The notes: a model not told the origin generated them from the letters alone. A stretch of DNA of 64,000 nucleotides from Halomonas sp. I5-271120 (GCF_030553075.1 NZ_CP130701.1:2542001-2606000); one strand, 5' to 3'. Positions 1-10,010 are shown, numbered from the stretch's first letter. Translations and numbers: made by a program.

Positions 1-560
1 TTCCGGTGATCGGCACCGTGCCGGCCATCAAACCGGCAGCAGCGGCCAGTCGCAGCGGCCATCTGGCACTGCTTGCGACCTCGGCGACGGTGCATCGACC
101 TTACACGCGCCGGCTGATCGAGGACTTCGCGGGTCACTGCCAGGTGATGCGACTGGCCGCCGACCCGCTGGTCGGGCAAGCCGAGCGTCAGCTGGCCGGC
201 GAACCGCTGGATAATCAAGTGATCGCCGATTGCCTGGCGCCGCTGTGGGAGGATCCGGCACTGGATACCGTGGTGCTGGGCTGCACCCACTTTCCGTTGC
301 TGACGCGAGCGCTTGCCGCGGCCGCGCCGCGTCCGATCACCTGGATCGATTCGGGAGATGCCATCGCCCGCCGCGTGGCGCAGGTAGTCGCGCCGCTGCC
401 GCGCGCAGAAGGTTCCGGCGGTGAGGGCCCCGGCGCCGCCTGGGTGACCGCGCCGAGTGTTTCTCTCGCCGCGGTTTTGGCCGTCTATGGCTTTGCCACC
501 ACCAAAAGGCTCGCGCTGGCGACCACGGCCCCTGAGGCCGACTCCCCGCTGCGTACTTGA
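1..560 (+). CDS. murI: Glutamate racemase, C-terminal part (5' end outside window)
   Basis: Cytoplasmic enzyme that interconverts L- and D-glutamate to supply D-Glu for peptidoglycan. The gene enters from the left edge, so only about the last 185 residues are present. The visible part contains VLGCTHFPLL, the conserved segment with the second catalytic cysteine of the Asp/Glu racemase family. It also has the LLATSATV stretch typical of the C-terminal half. The last 35 residues or so (Ala/Thr rich) look like a variable tail. It ends in TGA about 30 bases before the trmA start on the same strand, so the two may be co-transcribed. Identity is firm; start and N-terminal catalytic cysteine cannot be checked. 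Confidence 0.93.
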   Translation, partial: PVIGTVPAIKPAAAASRSGHLALLATSATVHRPYTRRLIEDFAGHCQVMRLAADPLVGQAERQLAGEPLDNQVIADCLAPLWEDPALDTVVLGCTHFPLLTRALAAAAPRPITWIDSGDAIARRVAQVVAPLPRAEGSGGEGPGAAWVTAPSVSLAAVLAVYGFATTKRLALATTAPEADSPLRT

Positions 561-592
561 TAGACCGACTGACTGATTCACAAGGAGACTCT

Positions 593-1699
593 GTGGCCGT
601 ACCCGTTGTCGACCCCGCCCGCTATGGCGAGCAGCTTGAGGCCAAACGCGAGCGCATCATCACCCAGTTCTCGCACCTGGCGACGCCTGAGCTCGAGGTC
701 TTTGCCTCGCCGGCGAGCCATTACCGCATGCGCTGCGAGTTTCGCATCTGGCGCGAGGGCGACGAGCTCTTCTATGCCATGTTCGAGCCTGACCCGGAGC
801 GCCCGGACAAGAAGCGCCCGGTTCGGGTCGACCAGTTCCCGGTGGCCAGCGAGCGGATCAATGAGCTGATGCCACTGCTGCTTGAGGCGGTGCGCGAGGA
901 TCCGGTGCTCGGCCGCAAGCTGTTTCAGGTCGATTTTCTCACCACCCTGTCCGGTGAGGCGCTGATCACCCTGATCTATCATCGCCCCCTGGGCGAGGAC
1001 TGGGAGTCCGCGGCCCGGGCGCTGGAGGAGCGTCTCGGGGTGATGATCATCGGCCGCTCTCGCAAGCAACGCCTGGTACTGACCCGCAATCATGTCTGGG
1101 AGCGCCTCACCGTCGAGGGGCGAGAGCTTAACTATCAGCAGGTCGAGAACAGCTTCACCCAACCCAATGCCGCGATCTGCCAGTCGATGCTTGGCTGGGC
1201 ACTGGACGCGACGCGCCACAGCGAGGAGCGTGACCTGGTCGAGCTCTACTGTGGTAATGGCAACTTCACGGTGGCGCTGGCCGAGAACTTTCGCCGCGTG
1301 CTGGCGACCGAAATTTCGCGTACCTCGGTGGCGTCGGCCAAGGCTAACCTCGCCGCCAACGACGTCGATAATGTGCATGTGTCGCGGATGTCCGCCGAGG
1401 AGTTCTCCCTGGCCTTGAAGGGCGAGAAGGGCGGACGCCGAGTGGCCGAGATGGGGCTTGCCGACTACGATTTCTCTACCGTGCTGGTCGACCCGCCCCG
1501 CGCTGGGCTTGATGACGAGAGCTGCGATCAGCTCAGCGGTTATGACCGTATCATCTACATTTCATGCAACCCGGATACCTTGGTGAACAACCTGGCGCGC
1601 CTGACCCAGACCCATGACATCACGCGCTTCGCCCTTTTCGACCAGTTCCCCTGGACGCACCACTGTGAGTGTGGGGTGCTTCTCGAGCGCCGGGCATGA
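593..1699 (+). CDS. trmA: tRNA (uracil-5-)-methyltransferase TrmA
   Basis: SAM-dependent enzyme that makes ribothymidine at U54 of the tRNA T-loop. The 368-residue protein aligns along its whole length with the E. coli TrmA family. Visible motifs are SHYRMRCEFRIW near the N terminus, QVENSFTQPN, the SAM site ELYCGNGNF (about residue 216), DPPRAGLD, and YISCNPDTL with the catalytic nucleophile Cys325. FDQFPWTHHCECG at the end holds the general-base Glu. I chose the GTG at 593 because AAGGAG sits at 582-587. An upstream in-frame TTG at 557 overlaps murI but lacks a Shine-Dalgarno and family similarity. Confidence 0.96.
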   Translation: MAVPVVDPARYGEQLEAKRERIITQFSHLATPELEVFASPASHYRMRCEFRIWREGDELFYAMFEPDPERPDKKRPVRVDQFPVASERINELMPLLLEAVREDPVLGRKLFQVDFLTTLSGEALITLIYHRPLGEDWESAARALEERLGVMIIGRSRKQRLVLTRNHVWERLTVEGRELNYQQVENSFTQPNAAICQSMLGWALDATRHSEERDLVELYCGNGNFTVALAENFRRVLATEISRTSVASAKANLAANDVDNVHVSRMSAEEFSLALKGEKGGRRVAEMGLADYDFSTVLVDPPRAGLDDESCDQLSGYDRIIYISCNPDTLVNNLARLTQTHDITRFALFDQFPWTHHCECGVLLERRA

Positions 1700-1859
1700 A
1701 GTCAAGGACCGATGCGTAACTGACATGCTCCATGACAAAGGGTTAATTCAGTGGGGCCCGTTGCGGCTCTGACGTATCCTTAAGGTCTCCATGACCGTCA
1801 TGGACGTGTCTACGAATTTCCCGCCGACCCAGGAGGGTCGGTGTCAGCCGAGGTGATTG

Positions 1860-4800
1860 ATGCAACACGTCGCGATCGATGACAAGCAGGAATTGCTGGC
1901 CCAGCTTAAGGAACAGCTGGCGCACCGTCTGGACGAAGACAAGGTGAAGGCCATCGCCTCCTTTGCCGAGGTGTTCTTCGCCAACGCCCCCTATGCCGAT
2001 CTGGCCGAGCGCCGTCTCGAGGATCTCTACGGGGCTGTGCTCTCCGCCTGGCATCTCATGCAGCAGCACAACCCCGACGAGCCCGTCGTGCGGGTCTTCA
2101 ACCCAGACTTCGAGGGACATGGCTGGCAGTCGACGCACACCCAGGTCGAGGTGGTCGGACGCGACATGCCGTTTCTGGTCGACTCGGTGCGCATCGAGCT
2201 CAATCGTCGCGGCATCACCGTGCACTCCATCTATAACGCGGTGCTGGCCACCAAGCGCAACGCCAAGCATCAGCTCGAGTACATGACGGGCACCCATGCC
2301 AAGGATGCGCCGAAAGGGCGTGAGTCGTTGATTGTCATCGAGGTCGACCGCCATTCAGACCCCGAGCTGCTGGCCGACATCGAAGCAAGCCTGCACGATG
2401 TGCTGTCCGATGTGCGCACGGCGGTAGCCGACTTCGAGCCGATGCGCGAGCAGGTCAAGGCATCCCTTGCCGAGCTCAAGGCCGTCAAACCTGCCAAGGT
2501 TGCCGCCGCTGACCACAAGGAAGCGATTGCTTTCCTCGAGTGGCTGCTCGAGAACAACTTCACCTTCCTTGGCTATGACGATTACGACGTCGTTCAGGTC
2601 AAGGGTCAGGATCAGCTCAAGAAGCGCAAGGGCAGCGAGCTTGGTGTCTTCACGCTCGATGCGTCACGCTATCAGGAGCGGATCCGGAACGATCAGGGCA
2701 TCGATGGCGACCACTATGTACTGGTGCCGGAGCTGCTGTCGTTTGCCAAGAGTGCCTATCACGCTCGCGTGCATCGTCCGACCTACCCCGACTACATCTC
2801 CATTGATCGCTATGACGAGCAGGGCAATGTGATCGGCGAGCGCCGCTTCCTGGGCCTGTTCGCTGCCACCGTCTACAACGACTCGCCGCGCCACATCCCC
2901 GTACTGCGCCGCAAGATCAATGCGGTCATGGAAGCCGCTGCCGTCGATCCGGACGGCCACGACGGCCACCAGCTGCGCCAGATTCTCAACGTCTATCCGC
3001 GCGATGACCTGTTCCAGATCAGCAACGAAGAATTGACCCGCACCGCGGTGGGGATTCTCAATATTCGCGAACGTCGTCGGGTGCGTTTGTTCGTGCGCGA
3101 AGACCGTTTCGGCAAGTTCTATTCCTGCCTGGTGTTCGTGCCCCGCGATGTCTTCTCCACCGACCTGCGCGTGCGCATTCAGAACCTGCTCTGCGAAGAG
3201 CTCAATGCCAGCTTCGGTGATTTCAATACCTATCTTTCCGAGTCGGTACTGGCGCGCATTCAACTGATCCTGCGCTTCAACGACGACGCCCCGGTGGACT
3301 ACGACTTGGCGCGCCTGGAGCAAAAGGTCAGCGCTCTGGCGACCAGCTGGCGCGATGACCTGCACAACGCCATGGTGGAAGGCTTCGGCGAGGAGCAGGC
3401 CAATCGCCTGCTGGATATCTATCGCGATGCCTTCCCGGCCGGCTACCGCGAGGACTTCAGTGCCCGCTCCGCGGTCTACGATATTCATCACTGCGCCGAA
3501 GTCGAGCAGGGCGCACCGCTGTCGCTGTCCCTGTATCGCCTGGTCGAGGAAGACGTCGATGGCGTCAACCTGAAGCTCTTCCACAAGGACCGTCCGATCC
3601 CGCTGTCCGACGTACTTCCGGTCATGGAGAACCTGGGCCTGCGCGTGATCGGTGAGCGCCCCTACGAGATCACGACTCGCGATGGCAGCTACTGGATTCA
3701 CGACTTCAACCTCGAGCATCACGGCAGCGAAATCGTCAACCTGCAGGAAATGCGCGAGCCCTTCACCGATGCCTTCCAGCGCATCTGGCGCGGTCAGGCC
3801 GAGAACGATCCCTTCAACCGCCTGGTGATCGGCGCCAACCTGAGCTGGCGGGAAGTTGCCATGCTCCGAGCCTATGGCCGCTACCTGAAGCAGATTCGCT
3901 TCGGGCTGTCCCAGCTCTATATCGCCACCACTCTGGCGAGCCACCCGCAGATCACCCGCGAGCTGGTGACCCTGTTCGAACTGCGCTTCGATCCTGAGCA
4001 GGAAGGCGACCGCGCCGCCGAGGCCGAAGCCTGCCAGGCACGCCTGCTGGCCCTGCTCGATGATGTCGCGAGCCTCAACGACGACCTGCTGATGCGTCGT
4101 TACATCGAGCTGATCCAGTCGACCCTGCGCACCAACTACTATCAGCCGGGCGACGACGGCGAGCTCAAGGACTACTTCTCCTTCAAGCTCGACCCGTCCC
4201 AGATCACCGGCATGCCCAAGCCGCGGCCGATGTTCGAGATCTTCGTCTATTCGCCGCGGGTCGAGGGCGTTCACCTGCGTGGTGGCAAGGTGGCCCGTGG
4301 CGGCCTGCGCTGGTCGGATCGTCGCGAAGACTTCCGCACCGAGGTGCTCGGCCTGGTCAAGGCCCAGCAGGTCAAGAACGCGGTTATCGTGCCGGTCGGC
4401 GCCAAGGGCGGCTTCGTCTGCAAGCGTCTGCCGGAAGGCGGTGATCGCGACGCCATCCAGCAGGAAGGCATCGCCTGCTACAAGACCTTCATTCGCGCCC
4501 TGCTCGACGTCACCGACAACCTGGAAGCCGGCGAGGTCGTGCCGCCGGTCAAGGTGGTGCGTCACGACGCCGACGATCCCTACCTGGTGGTCGCGGCCGA
4601 CAAGGGCACTGCGACCTTCTCCGACATTGCCAACGAGATCTCGCTGGAATATGGCCACTGGCTGCGTGACGCCTTTGCTTCCGGCGGCGCCAACGGCTAT
4701 GACCACAAGAAGATGGGCATCACCGCCAAGGGGGCCTGGGAGTCGGTCAAGCGCCACTTCCGCGAGCAGGGCGTGAACATCCAGGCCGACGAGTTCAGCG

Positions 4801-6701
4801 TGGTAGGCATCGGCGACATGGCCGGCGACGTCTTCGGCAACGGCATGCTGCTGTCCGAAAAGATTCGCCTGCTGGGTGCCTTCAACCACATGCACATCTT
4901 CGTCGACCCGACGCCGGACGTCGCGGCTTCCTTCGCCGAACGCCAGCGTCTCTTCGCGCTGCCGCGCTCCAGCTGGGAAGACTATGACGCCTCGCTGATC
5001 TCCGAGGGCGGCGGCATCTTCAAGCGCAGCGCCAAGTCGATCCCGATCTCGGCGGCGATGAAGAAGGCCTTCGGCATCAGCGAAGACAAGCTGTCGCCCA
5101 ACGACCTGATCCGCGCCATGCTCAAGTCGCAGATCGACTTGATCTGGAACGGCGGCATCGGGACCTACGTCAAGGCCGAGGCCGAGACCGATGCCGACGT
5201 GGGCGACAAGGCCAACGATGCGCTGCGCGTGAACGGCAACGAGCTCAACTGCCGTGTGGTCGGCGAGGGCGGTAACCTGGGTCTGACCCAGCGTGGCCGC
5301 ATGGAGGCCGCGCACAAGGGGGTGCGGGTCAACACCGACTTCATCGATAACGCCGGTGGGGTCAATTGCTCGGACCACGAGGTCAACATCAAGATCCTGC
5401 TCGACGACATCGTCAAGCGCGGCGACATGACCGACAAGCAGCGCAATCAGCTGCTGGCGAGCATGACCGACGAGGTCTCGGAGCTGGTGATCCGCGACAA
5501 CTACCGCCAGACCCAGGCGCTGTCGCTGTCCGAGATCCTCTCCCACGAGGGGTTGGGCCCCTATCGTCGTTTCATCAACGAGCTGGAAGTGGCCGGGCAG
5601 CTCGACCGCGAACTCGAGTTCCTGCCCAACGACGAGGAGATGCTCGAGCGCGCCAATGCCAACCAGGGCATGACCCTGCCTGAGCTGTCGGTGCTGATCT
5701 CCTACGCCAAAAGCGCGCTCAAGGGTGACCTGATTGCCTCCGACGTGCCGGACGATCCCTACATTCAGCAGCATCTGGAGCGGGTCTTCCCGAGCGTGCT
5801 GGTCGAGCGTTTCCACGATGAGATGTACGAGCATCGCCTGAAGCGCGAGATCGTCGCCACCCAGATCGCCAATGACCTGGTTGACCACATGGGCGTCGTC
5901 TTCGTGCGCCGCCTGATCGATACCACTGGCGCCGGCCGTGCCGAAATCGCACGGGCCTATATCGTGGCCCGCGACAGCTTCAACCTGGACGGTCTGTGGC
6001 AACAGGTCGAGGCCCTGGATAACCAGGTGCCAAGCCAGGTGCAGTACCGCATGATGCTCGACCTGATGCGTCTGCTGCGCCGTGCCACTCGCTGGTTCCT
6101 GCGTCAGCGCACCGGCATGACCGCCAAGGACTGCATCACCCATTTCGCCCCGCGGCTGACTCAACTGCAGGAAAGCATCGGCAAGCGCCTGCGAGGTGAT
6201 GAGCGCGAAGCCTGGGCCGCGCGTCGTGACGAGCTGACGGCAGCCGGCGTGCCGGACAGCCTGGCTAACGTGGTAGCGGCCACCGGCAGCCTCTATGCGG
6301 GGCTCGGCATCATCGAGGCCGCCAAGCAGACCAACGAGAAGATTCAGCGCGTCGCTGAGGTCTTCTACGAGGTCGGCCATCGCCTGGAACTGCCGTGGAT
6401 GACCGAGCAGATCAACGCCCTCGAGGTGCGCGACAGCTGGCAGGCACAGGCCCGCGAGACCTTCCGCGATGATCTGGATCGCCAGCAGCTGGCGCTGACC
6501 GTCGGTGTACTGCGCATGGAGAGCGGGCCGCGCGAGGTCGAGCAGCGCGTCGAGCAGTGGTTCGAGAATCACGCGGCCATGTACCAGCGCTGGTGCCGTC
6601 TGCTGGTCGAAGTGCACTCTGGCTCTCAGGGCGGCTTCCCGCTGTTTGCGGTCGCCATCCGCGAGCTGGTGGACCTGGCCGAAGGCAACGCCGAAGCCTG
6701 A
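1860..6701 (+). CDS. gdhB: NAD-specific glutamate dehydrogenase, large (180 kDa) class
   Basis: Oxidises glutamate to 2-oxoglutarate and ammonium with NAD, mainly a catabolic role. The 1613-residue length fits the large GDH class known from Pseudomonas and Streptomyces, which has long N- and C-terminal regulatory regions around a central catalytic core. The core is visible: RGGLRWSDRREDFRTE, KNAVIVPVGAKGGFVCK (about residues 837-852, substrate lysines), and GIGDMAGDVFGNG (about 983, dinucleotide binding). VGEGGNLGLTQRGR follows. The ATG at 1860 follows a weak GAGGTG. A TTG immediately upstream is also in frame. It stands alone as a transcription unit, with 160 bases before it and a hairpin terminator after it. 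The symbol follows Pseudomonas usage. Confidence 0.95.
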   Translation: MQHVAIDDKQELLAQLKEQLAHRLDEDKVKAIASFAEVFFANAPYADLAERRLEDLYGAVLSAWHLMQQHNPDEPVVRVFNPDFEGHGWQSTHTQVEVVGRDMPFLVDSVRIELNRRGITVHSIYNAVLATKRNAKHQLEYMTGTHAKDAPKGRESLIVIEVDRHSDPELLADIEASLHDVLSDVRTAVADFEPMREQVKASLAELKAVKPAKVAAADHKEAIAFLEWLLENNFTFLGYDDYDVVQVKGQDQLKKRKGSELGVFTLDASRYQERIRNDQGIDGDHYVLVPELLSFAKSAYHARVHRPTYPDYISIDRYDEQGNVIGERRFLGLFAATVYNDSPRHIPVLRRKINAVMEAAAVDPDGHDGHQLRQILNVYPRDDLFQISNEELTRTAVGILNIRERRRVRLFVREDRFGKFYSCLVFVPRDVFSTDLRVRIQNLLCEELNASFGDFNTYLSESVLARIQLILRFNDDAPVDYDLARLEQKVSALATSWRDDLHNAMVEGFGEEQANRLLDIYRDAFPAGYREDFSARSAVYDIHHCAEVEQGAPLSLSLYRLVEEDVDGVNLKLFHKDRPIPLSDVLPVMENLGLRVIGERPYEITTRDGSYWIHDFNLEHHGSEIVNLQEMREPFTDAFQRIWRGQAENDPFNRLVIGANLSWREVAMLRAYGRYLKQIRFGLSQLYIATTLASHPQITRELVTLFELRFDPEQEGDRAAEAEACQARLLALLDDVASLNDDLLMRRYIELIQSTLRTNYYQPGDDGELKDYFSFKLDPSQITGMPKPRPMFEIFVYSPRVEGVHLRGGKVARGGLRWSDRREDFRTEVLGLVKAQQVKNAVIVPVGAKGGFVCKRLPEGGDRDAIQQEGIACYKTFIRALLDVTDNLEAGEVVPPVKVVRHDADDPYLVVAADKGTATFSDIANEISLEYGHWLRDAFASGGANGYDHKKMGITAKGAWESVKRHFREQGVNIQADEFSVVGIGDMAGDVFGNGMLLSEKIRLLGAFNHMHIFVDPTPDVAASFAERQRLFALPRSSWEDYDASLISEGGGIFKRSAKSIPISAAMKKAFGISEDKLSPNDLIRAMLKSQIDLIWNGGIGTYVKAEAETDADVGDKANDALRVNGNELNCRVVGEGGNLGLTQRGRMEAAHKGVRVNTDFIDNAGGVNCSDHEVNIKILLDDIVKRGDMTDKQRNQLLASMTDEVSELVIRDNYRQTQALSLSEILSHEGLGPYRRFINELEVAGQLDRELEFLPNDEEMLERANANQGMTLPELSVLISYAKSALKGDLIASDVPDDPYIQQHLERVFPSVLVERFHDEMYEHRLKREIVATQIANDLVDHMGVVFVRRLIDTTGAGRAEIARAYIVARDSFNLDGLWQQVEALDNQVPSQVQYRMMLDLMRLLRRATRWFLRQRTGMTAKDCITHFAPRLTQLQESIGKRLRGDEREAWAARRDELTAAGVPDSLANVVAATGSLYAGLGIIEAAKQTNEKIQRVAEVFYEVGHRLELPWMTEQINALEVRDSWQAQARETFRDDLDRQQLALTVGVLRMESGPREVEQRVEQWFENHAAMYQRWCRLLVEVHSGSQGGFPLFAVAIRELVDLAEGNAEA

Positions 6702-6723
6702 CGCCATCCTAAGCGCCACACGC

Positions 6724-6750
6724 AACGACCCCGCCAATGGCGGGGTCGTT
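6724..6750 (+). terminator. Hairpin terminator after glutamate dehydrogenase
   Basis: A perfect 12-bp stem, AACGACCCCGCC / GGCGGGGTCGTT with an AAT loop, lies 22 bases after the gdh stop. It has only a short T run. It also lies about 100 bases beyond the mgtE stop, so it could serve both converging genes. Confidence 0.75.
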
Positions 6751-6811
6751 TGCGTTGCGGGAAACGAAATATTGGGTCGCGGTACAGGCGCGAAACCGAG
6801 GCATCATGGAT

Positions 6812-6835
6812 GCGTCCCGCTTTTAGGCGGGACGC
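6812..6835 (-). terminator. Hairpin downstream of mgtE
   Basis: GCGTCCCGC (6812-6820) pairs with GCGGGACGC (6827-6835) across a six-base loop, just past the mgtE stop at 6848. No T run follows on the minus strand, so it is either a weak terminator or a 3'-end stabilising hairpin. Confidence 0.5.
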
Positions 6836-6847
6836 GTGCCGGTCGCC

Positions 6848-8203
6848 TTACAGCAGAAAGACCGTCGCCAGCCCCAGAAAGGCCATGAAGCCGATCACGT
6901 CGGTGACGGTGGTCAGGACCACCGAACCCGACAGTGCCGGGTCGATGCCCAGACGCTTGAGGCCTAGGGGAATGGCGATGCCGGCGATGCCGGCAGCGAG
7001 CATGTTGATGACCAGGGCGACGGCGATGATGCCGCCAATGCGCACATCCTGGAACCACAGGGTGGCGATCACGGCGACCACCAGTGCCCACAGCACCCCG
7101 TTGATCAACGAGATGCCGATTTCCTTGCGCATCAGCCAGTTGCTGTTGGTGCGGCTGATCTGACCCAGCGCCAGGCCGCGAATCGCCAGGGTCAGGGTCT
7201 GGCTGCCAGCGATGCCGCCCATGCTGGCGACGATGGGCATCAGCACCGCCAGGGCGACGATCTGGTCGAGCGCTGCCTCGAAGCGGCCAATCACCCACGC
7301 TGCCAGGAAGGCCGTCATCAGATTGATGCCGAGCCACACCGCCCGGCGCTTGGCGCTGGGTATGACCGGGGCGAACAGGTCCTCCTCCTCGTCGAGGCCG
7401 GCCATGTTCATCAGTGCCTGGTCCGAGCCCTCGCGGATGACGTCGACGATGTCCTCGATGACGATGCGTCCCAGCAGCAGGCCATTCTCGTCGACCACCG
7501 GCGCCGACACCAGGTCGTGCGTCTGGAAGAGGGTAGCCACGTCCCACGACTTCATGGTCACCGATACGCTGTCGATGTCGCTTTCCAGTACGTCGGCCAC
7601 CGCAAGCTCCGATGACTGCGAGACCAGTCGAGCCAGCGGCAGCACGCCCAGGAAGATGCCGTTGCGGTCGACCACCATCAGCGCGTCGGTGTTGTCGGGG
7701 ATGGACTGGTTTTTCCAGCGCAGGAAACGCTGCACGGTTTCGAGCGTCACGTCGGCACGCACGCTGACGGTGTCGGTGCGCATCAGACGGCCGGCGGAAT
7801 CTTCCTCGAAGGCCAGCGCTTCCTTGAGACGCGCGCGCTGCAGCTCGTCCATCGAGCGCAGCATGTCTTCGGCGACCTGTTGAGGCAGGTCCTCGAAGAG
7901 TTCGGCCAGGTCGCTGGTGTCCATGTTCGAGGTGGCGGCGACGATCTCATGATCGTCCATGTCCTCGATCAGGGTGCTGCGAACCTCATCATGGACGTGC
8001 AGCAGGACTTCGCCGTCGACGTCCTGCGAAACCCGCTCCCAGAGTCGAGTACGCGCGGACAGAGGCAGGGATTCGAGCAGTAGGGCGATCTCTGCCGGTT
8101 CGAGGTCATCGAGCACCTCGTCGATGACGGCGAAGTCATTATCGACCAGGGCTTCATGAATGCGCGATAGCCGGCCTTCCAGGGTGTCAGTGGTGTCGGT
8201 CAT
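6848..8203 (-). CDS. mgtE: Magnesium transporter MgtE
   Basis: Inner-membrane Mg2+ channel. The 451-residue protein has the standard order: an N-terminal helical MgtE_N domain (about 5-135), a tandem CBS pair (about 140-260) that senses cytoplasmic Mg2+, and a C-terminal five-helix membrane domain (about 290-451). The pore segment AVLMPIVASMGGIAGSQTLTL matches the family's ion-selectivity region. The start ATG at 8203 has GGGAG about eight bases upstream. A longer in-frame extension to 8317 has no Shine-Dalgarno and no similarity. It is divergent from the ferritin-like gene across about 110 bases. Confidence 0.95.
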   Translation of the reverse strand: MTDTTDTLEGRLSRIHEALVDNDFAVIDEVLDDLEPAEIALLLESLPLSARTRLWERVSQDVDGEVLLHVHDEVRSTLIEDMDDHEIVAATSNMDTSDLAELFEDLPQQVAEDMLRSMDELQRARLKEALAFEEDSAGRLMRTDTVSVRADVTLETVQRFLRWKNQSIPDNTDALMVVDRNGIFLGVLPLARLVSQSSELAVADVLESDIDSVSVTMKSWDVATLFQTHDLVSAPVVDENGLLLGRIVIEDIVDVIREGSDQALMNMAGLDEEEDLFAPVIPSAKRRAVWLGINLMTAFLAAWVIGRFEAALDQIVALAVLMPIVASMGGIAGSQTLTLAIRGLALGQISRTNSNWLMRKEIGISLINGVLWALVVAVIATLWFQDVRIGGIIAVALVINMLAAGIAGIAIPLGLKRLGIDPALSGSVVLTTVTDVIGFMAFLGLATVFLL

Positions 8204-8315
8204 AGGATCTCCCTGAGATGAAGCGGGGCGTGGCCGCGTTGACGGTGAAAGCTGACAGCGACGCCGCTTTGGCCTAACGTTGGATACGCACAGTAGACCA
8301 CAAAAGGAGAGGCCC

Positions 8316-8606
8316 ATGGCAGGCAGCAGTGACAGCTATCACGAGCCGGTGGAAGAACTAAGCGCCGCTACCCGCGATTATCACCGGGCCATCGTTTCGC
8401 TAATGGAGGAACTGGAGGCGGTCGATTGGTATAACCAGCGTGTCGATGCCTGTCAGGATCCGGAGTTACGCAAGATACTGATTCATAACAGGGATGAAGA
8501 AAAGGAGCATGCGGTCATGACCCTGGAGTGGCTCCGTCGCCAGGACAAGACGCTGGATGCGCATCTTCGGGAATTCCTGTTTACCGACGGCGAGATCGCC
8601 CACTGA
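8316..8606 (+). CDS. Encapsulated-ferritin (EncFtn) family protein without cargo tail
   Basis: 96-residue ferritin-like protein. It is nearly collinear with the Rhodospirillum rubrum encapsulated ferritin: the HEPVEEL start, HRAIVSLMEELEAVDWYNQR, and HNRDEEKEHAVMTLEWLRR. All metal-site residues known from EncFtn are present at the same numbering: E31, E32, E34, W38, Y39, E61, E62, H65. In that family two half-ferritins pair to form a di-iron ferroxidase site, and decamers dock inside an encapsulin shell. Here the protein stops at H96, straight after the fold, with no C-terminal encapsulin-targeting peptide. No encapsulin gene is within the window. The ATG at 8316 has AAAAGGAGA just upstream. 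Confidence 0.85.
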   Translation: MAGSSDSYHEPVEELSAATRDYHRAIVSLMEELEAVDWYNQRVDACQDPELRKILIHNRDEEKEHAVMTLEWLRRQDKTLDAHLREFLFTDGEIAH

Positions 8607-8653
8607 GCCAGACAGGCTGTGTGATTTCCCCTGATTCCCCATATTACCGACGG

Positions 8654-8670
8654 CCCCGCTTCGCGCGGGG
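8654..8670 (+). terminator. Short hairpin after the ferritin-like gene
   Basis: CCCCGC and GCGGGG pair around a TTCGC loop about 50 bases after the stop codon. There is no clear T run. Likely a weak terminator. Confidence 0.45.
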
Positions 8671-8819
8671 TTCGTCGTTAATGGGGCCGATGCGCTATAA
8701 TCCCCGCCGCTTTTTCTACCCGCGACGTTGCTATCCGCCATGTTGCAATCCGCGATGTTATCCGAGGTGGCTCACTCGTTTGCGTTGCTTCGTTCGTGTT
8801 CACCAGTTTAGGGAGTGCC

Positions 8820-9842
8820 ATGTACGCCGCCGCCCGTTCGATACTCTTTCGCCTTGATCCCGAGACTGCCCATGGCGTGACGCTGATGGCGCTCGATATG
8901 GCGCATCGCCTGGGCCTGTCCGGCAAGTTGGGCGGCGGCGCGCGGGTCGACGATCCCGTCGAGCTGATGGGACTGCGCTTCCCCAACCGGGTGGGCCTCG
9001 CCGCCGGGCTCGACAAGAATGCCGATCATCTGGATGCCCTCGGCGCCCTGGGCTTCGGCTTCGTCGAGGTCGGCACCGTCACCCCCAAGCCGCAGCCGGG
9101 CAACCCCAAACCACGCCTGTTTCGCCTGCCCGAGAGCGGGGCGATCATCAACCGCATGGGCTTCAACAATTCAGGCGTCGATCACCTGATTGCCCGGGTC
9201 AAGAATACCCGCTATGACGGTTTGATCGGCATCAACATCGGCAAGAATCTGACCACCCCGGTGGAGCAGGCCGTCGACGACTATCTGTTCTGTCTCGAGC
9301 GGGTGCATGCCCACGCCGATTACATTACGGTCAACATCTCCTCACCCAACACGCCCGGGCTTCGCAACCTGCAGTTCGGTGAGCATCTGGACAAATTGCT
9401 CGGCGCGCTGCGCGAGAAAAGCCTGCGGCTCGATCATGACAGCGGTCGGCGTGTGCCTCTGGCGGTCAAGATCGCGCCGGACATGAGCGACGAGGAGGTC
9501 GGTCTGGTGGCCGAGGCGCTGGTCGCCAACGGCATCGATGGGGTCATTGCCACCAACACTACGGTGGCACGCGATGCCGTGACCGGCCAGCCACACGCCG
9601 ATGAGGCGGGGGGCCTTTCCGGTCGTCCGGTCTTCGAATCGTCCAATCGTGTGATTCGTGAACTGCGGCGCCGGCTGCCGGACATGCCGATCATCGGCGT
9701 CGGCGGTATCGACAGCGGTGAGGCGGCGGTGGCCAAGCGTCGGGCCGGGGCGGATCTGGTGCAGCTCTATTCGGGCTTTATCTACCGCGGCCCGCCCCTT
9801 GTGGGCGAATGCGCCCGGGCCTTAAAGCTTGCCGCCGACTGA
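8820..9842 (+). CDS. pyrD: Dihydroorotate dehydrogenase (quinone), class 2
   Basis: Membrane-associated flavoenzyme of pyrimidine synthesis. It oxidises dihydroorotate and passes electrons to quinone. The 340-residue length is typical. The N-terminal amphipathic segment [19 protein letters not shown] is the class 2 membrane-docking helix. Then come [29 protein letters not shown], and [11 protein letters not shown], which holds the catalytic Ser of class 2 enzymes. FMN-phosphate binding glycines IIGVGGI and the YSGFIYRGP end complete the match. The ATG at 8820 is preceded by GGGAGTG. A GTG at 8796 is in frame but less likely. It stands alone. Confidence 0.96.
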   Translation: MYAAARSILFRLDPETAHGVTLMALDMAHRLGLSGKLGGGARVDDPVELMGLRFPNRVGLAAGLDKNADHLDALGALGFGFVEVGTVTPKPQPGNPKPRLFRLPESGAIINRMGFNNSGVDHLIARVKNTRYDGLIGINIGKNLTTPVEQAVDDYLFCLERVHAHADYITVNISSPNTPGLRNLQFGEHLDKLLGALREKSLRLDHDSGRRVPLAVKIAPDMSDEEVGLVAEALVANGIDGVIATNTTVARDAVTGQPHADEAGGLSGRPVFESSNRVIRELRRRLPDMPIIGVGGIDSGEAAVAKRRAGADLVQLYSGFIYRGPPLVGECARALKLAAD

Positions 9843-9960
9843 GCGCTAGTCATAGCACGCCCGCTGGCGGGAGCGGCAGTCAGTCGGGATATCCCGGTAG
9901 GGCCTGACGGCAAGATAGGGCCAGAAGACAAGTGAGGGCGAACGATCAGACAGGGCGCAA

Positions 9961-9990
9961 AATAAAAAGGCCCGTGAGCTCACGGGCCTT
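9961..9990 (-). terminator. Strong rho-independent terminator of rmf
   Basis: A 24-bp perfect palindrome (9967-9990, AAGGCCCGTGAG then CTCACGGGCCTT) is followed on the minus strand by a T-rich tail at 9961-9968. It begins about 20 bases past the rmf stop and may also stop pyrD transcription. Confidence 0.9.
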
Positions 9991-10010
9991 AGGGCGTTGA
10001 AAATGGGGAA

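Noticed and set aside
2664..6737. A 1357-codon open frame on the minus strand
   Set aside because: It is antisense to the glutamate dehydrogenase gene, which has full-length family similarity. Long antisense frames are common in GC-rich genes.
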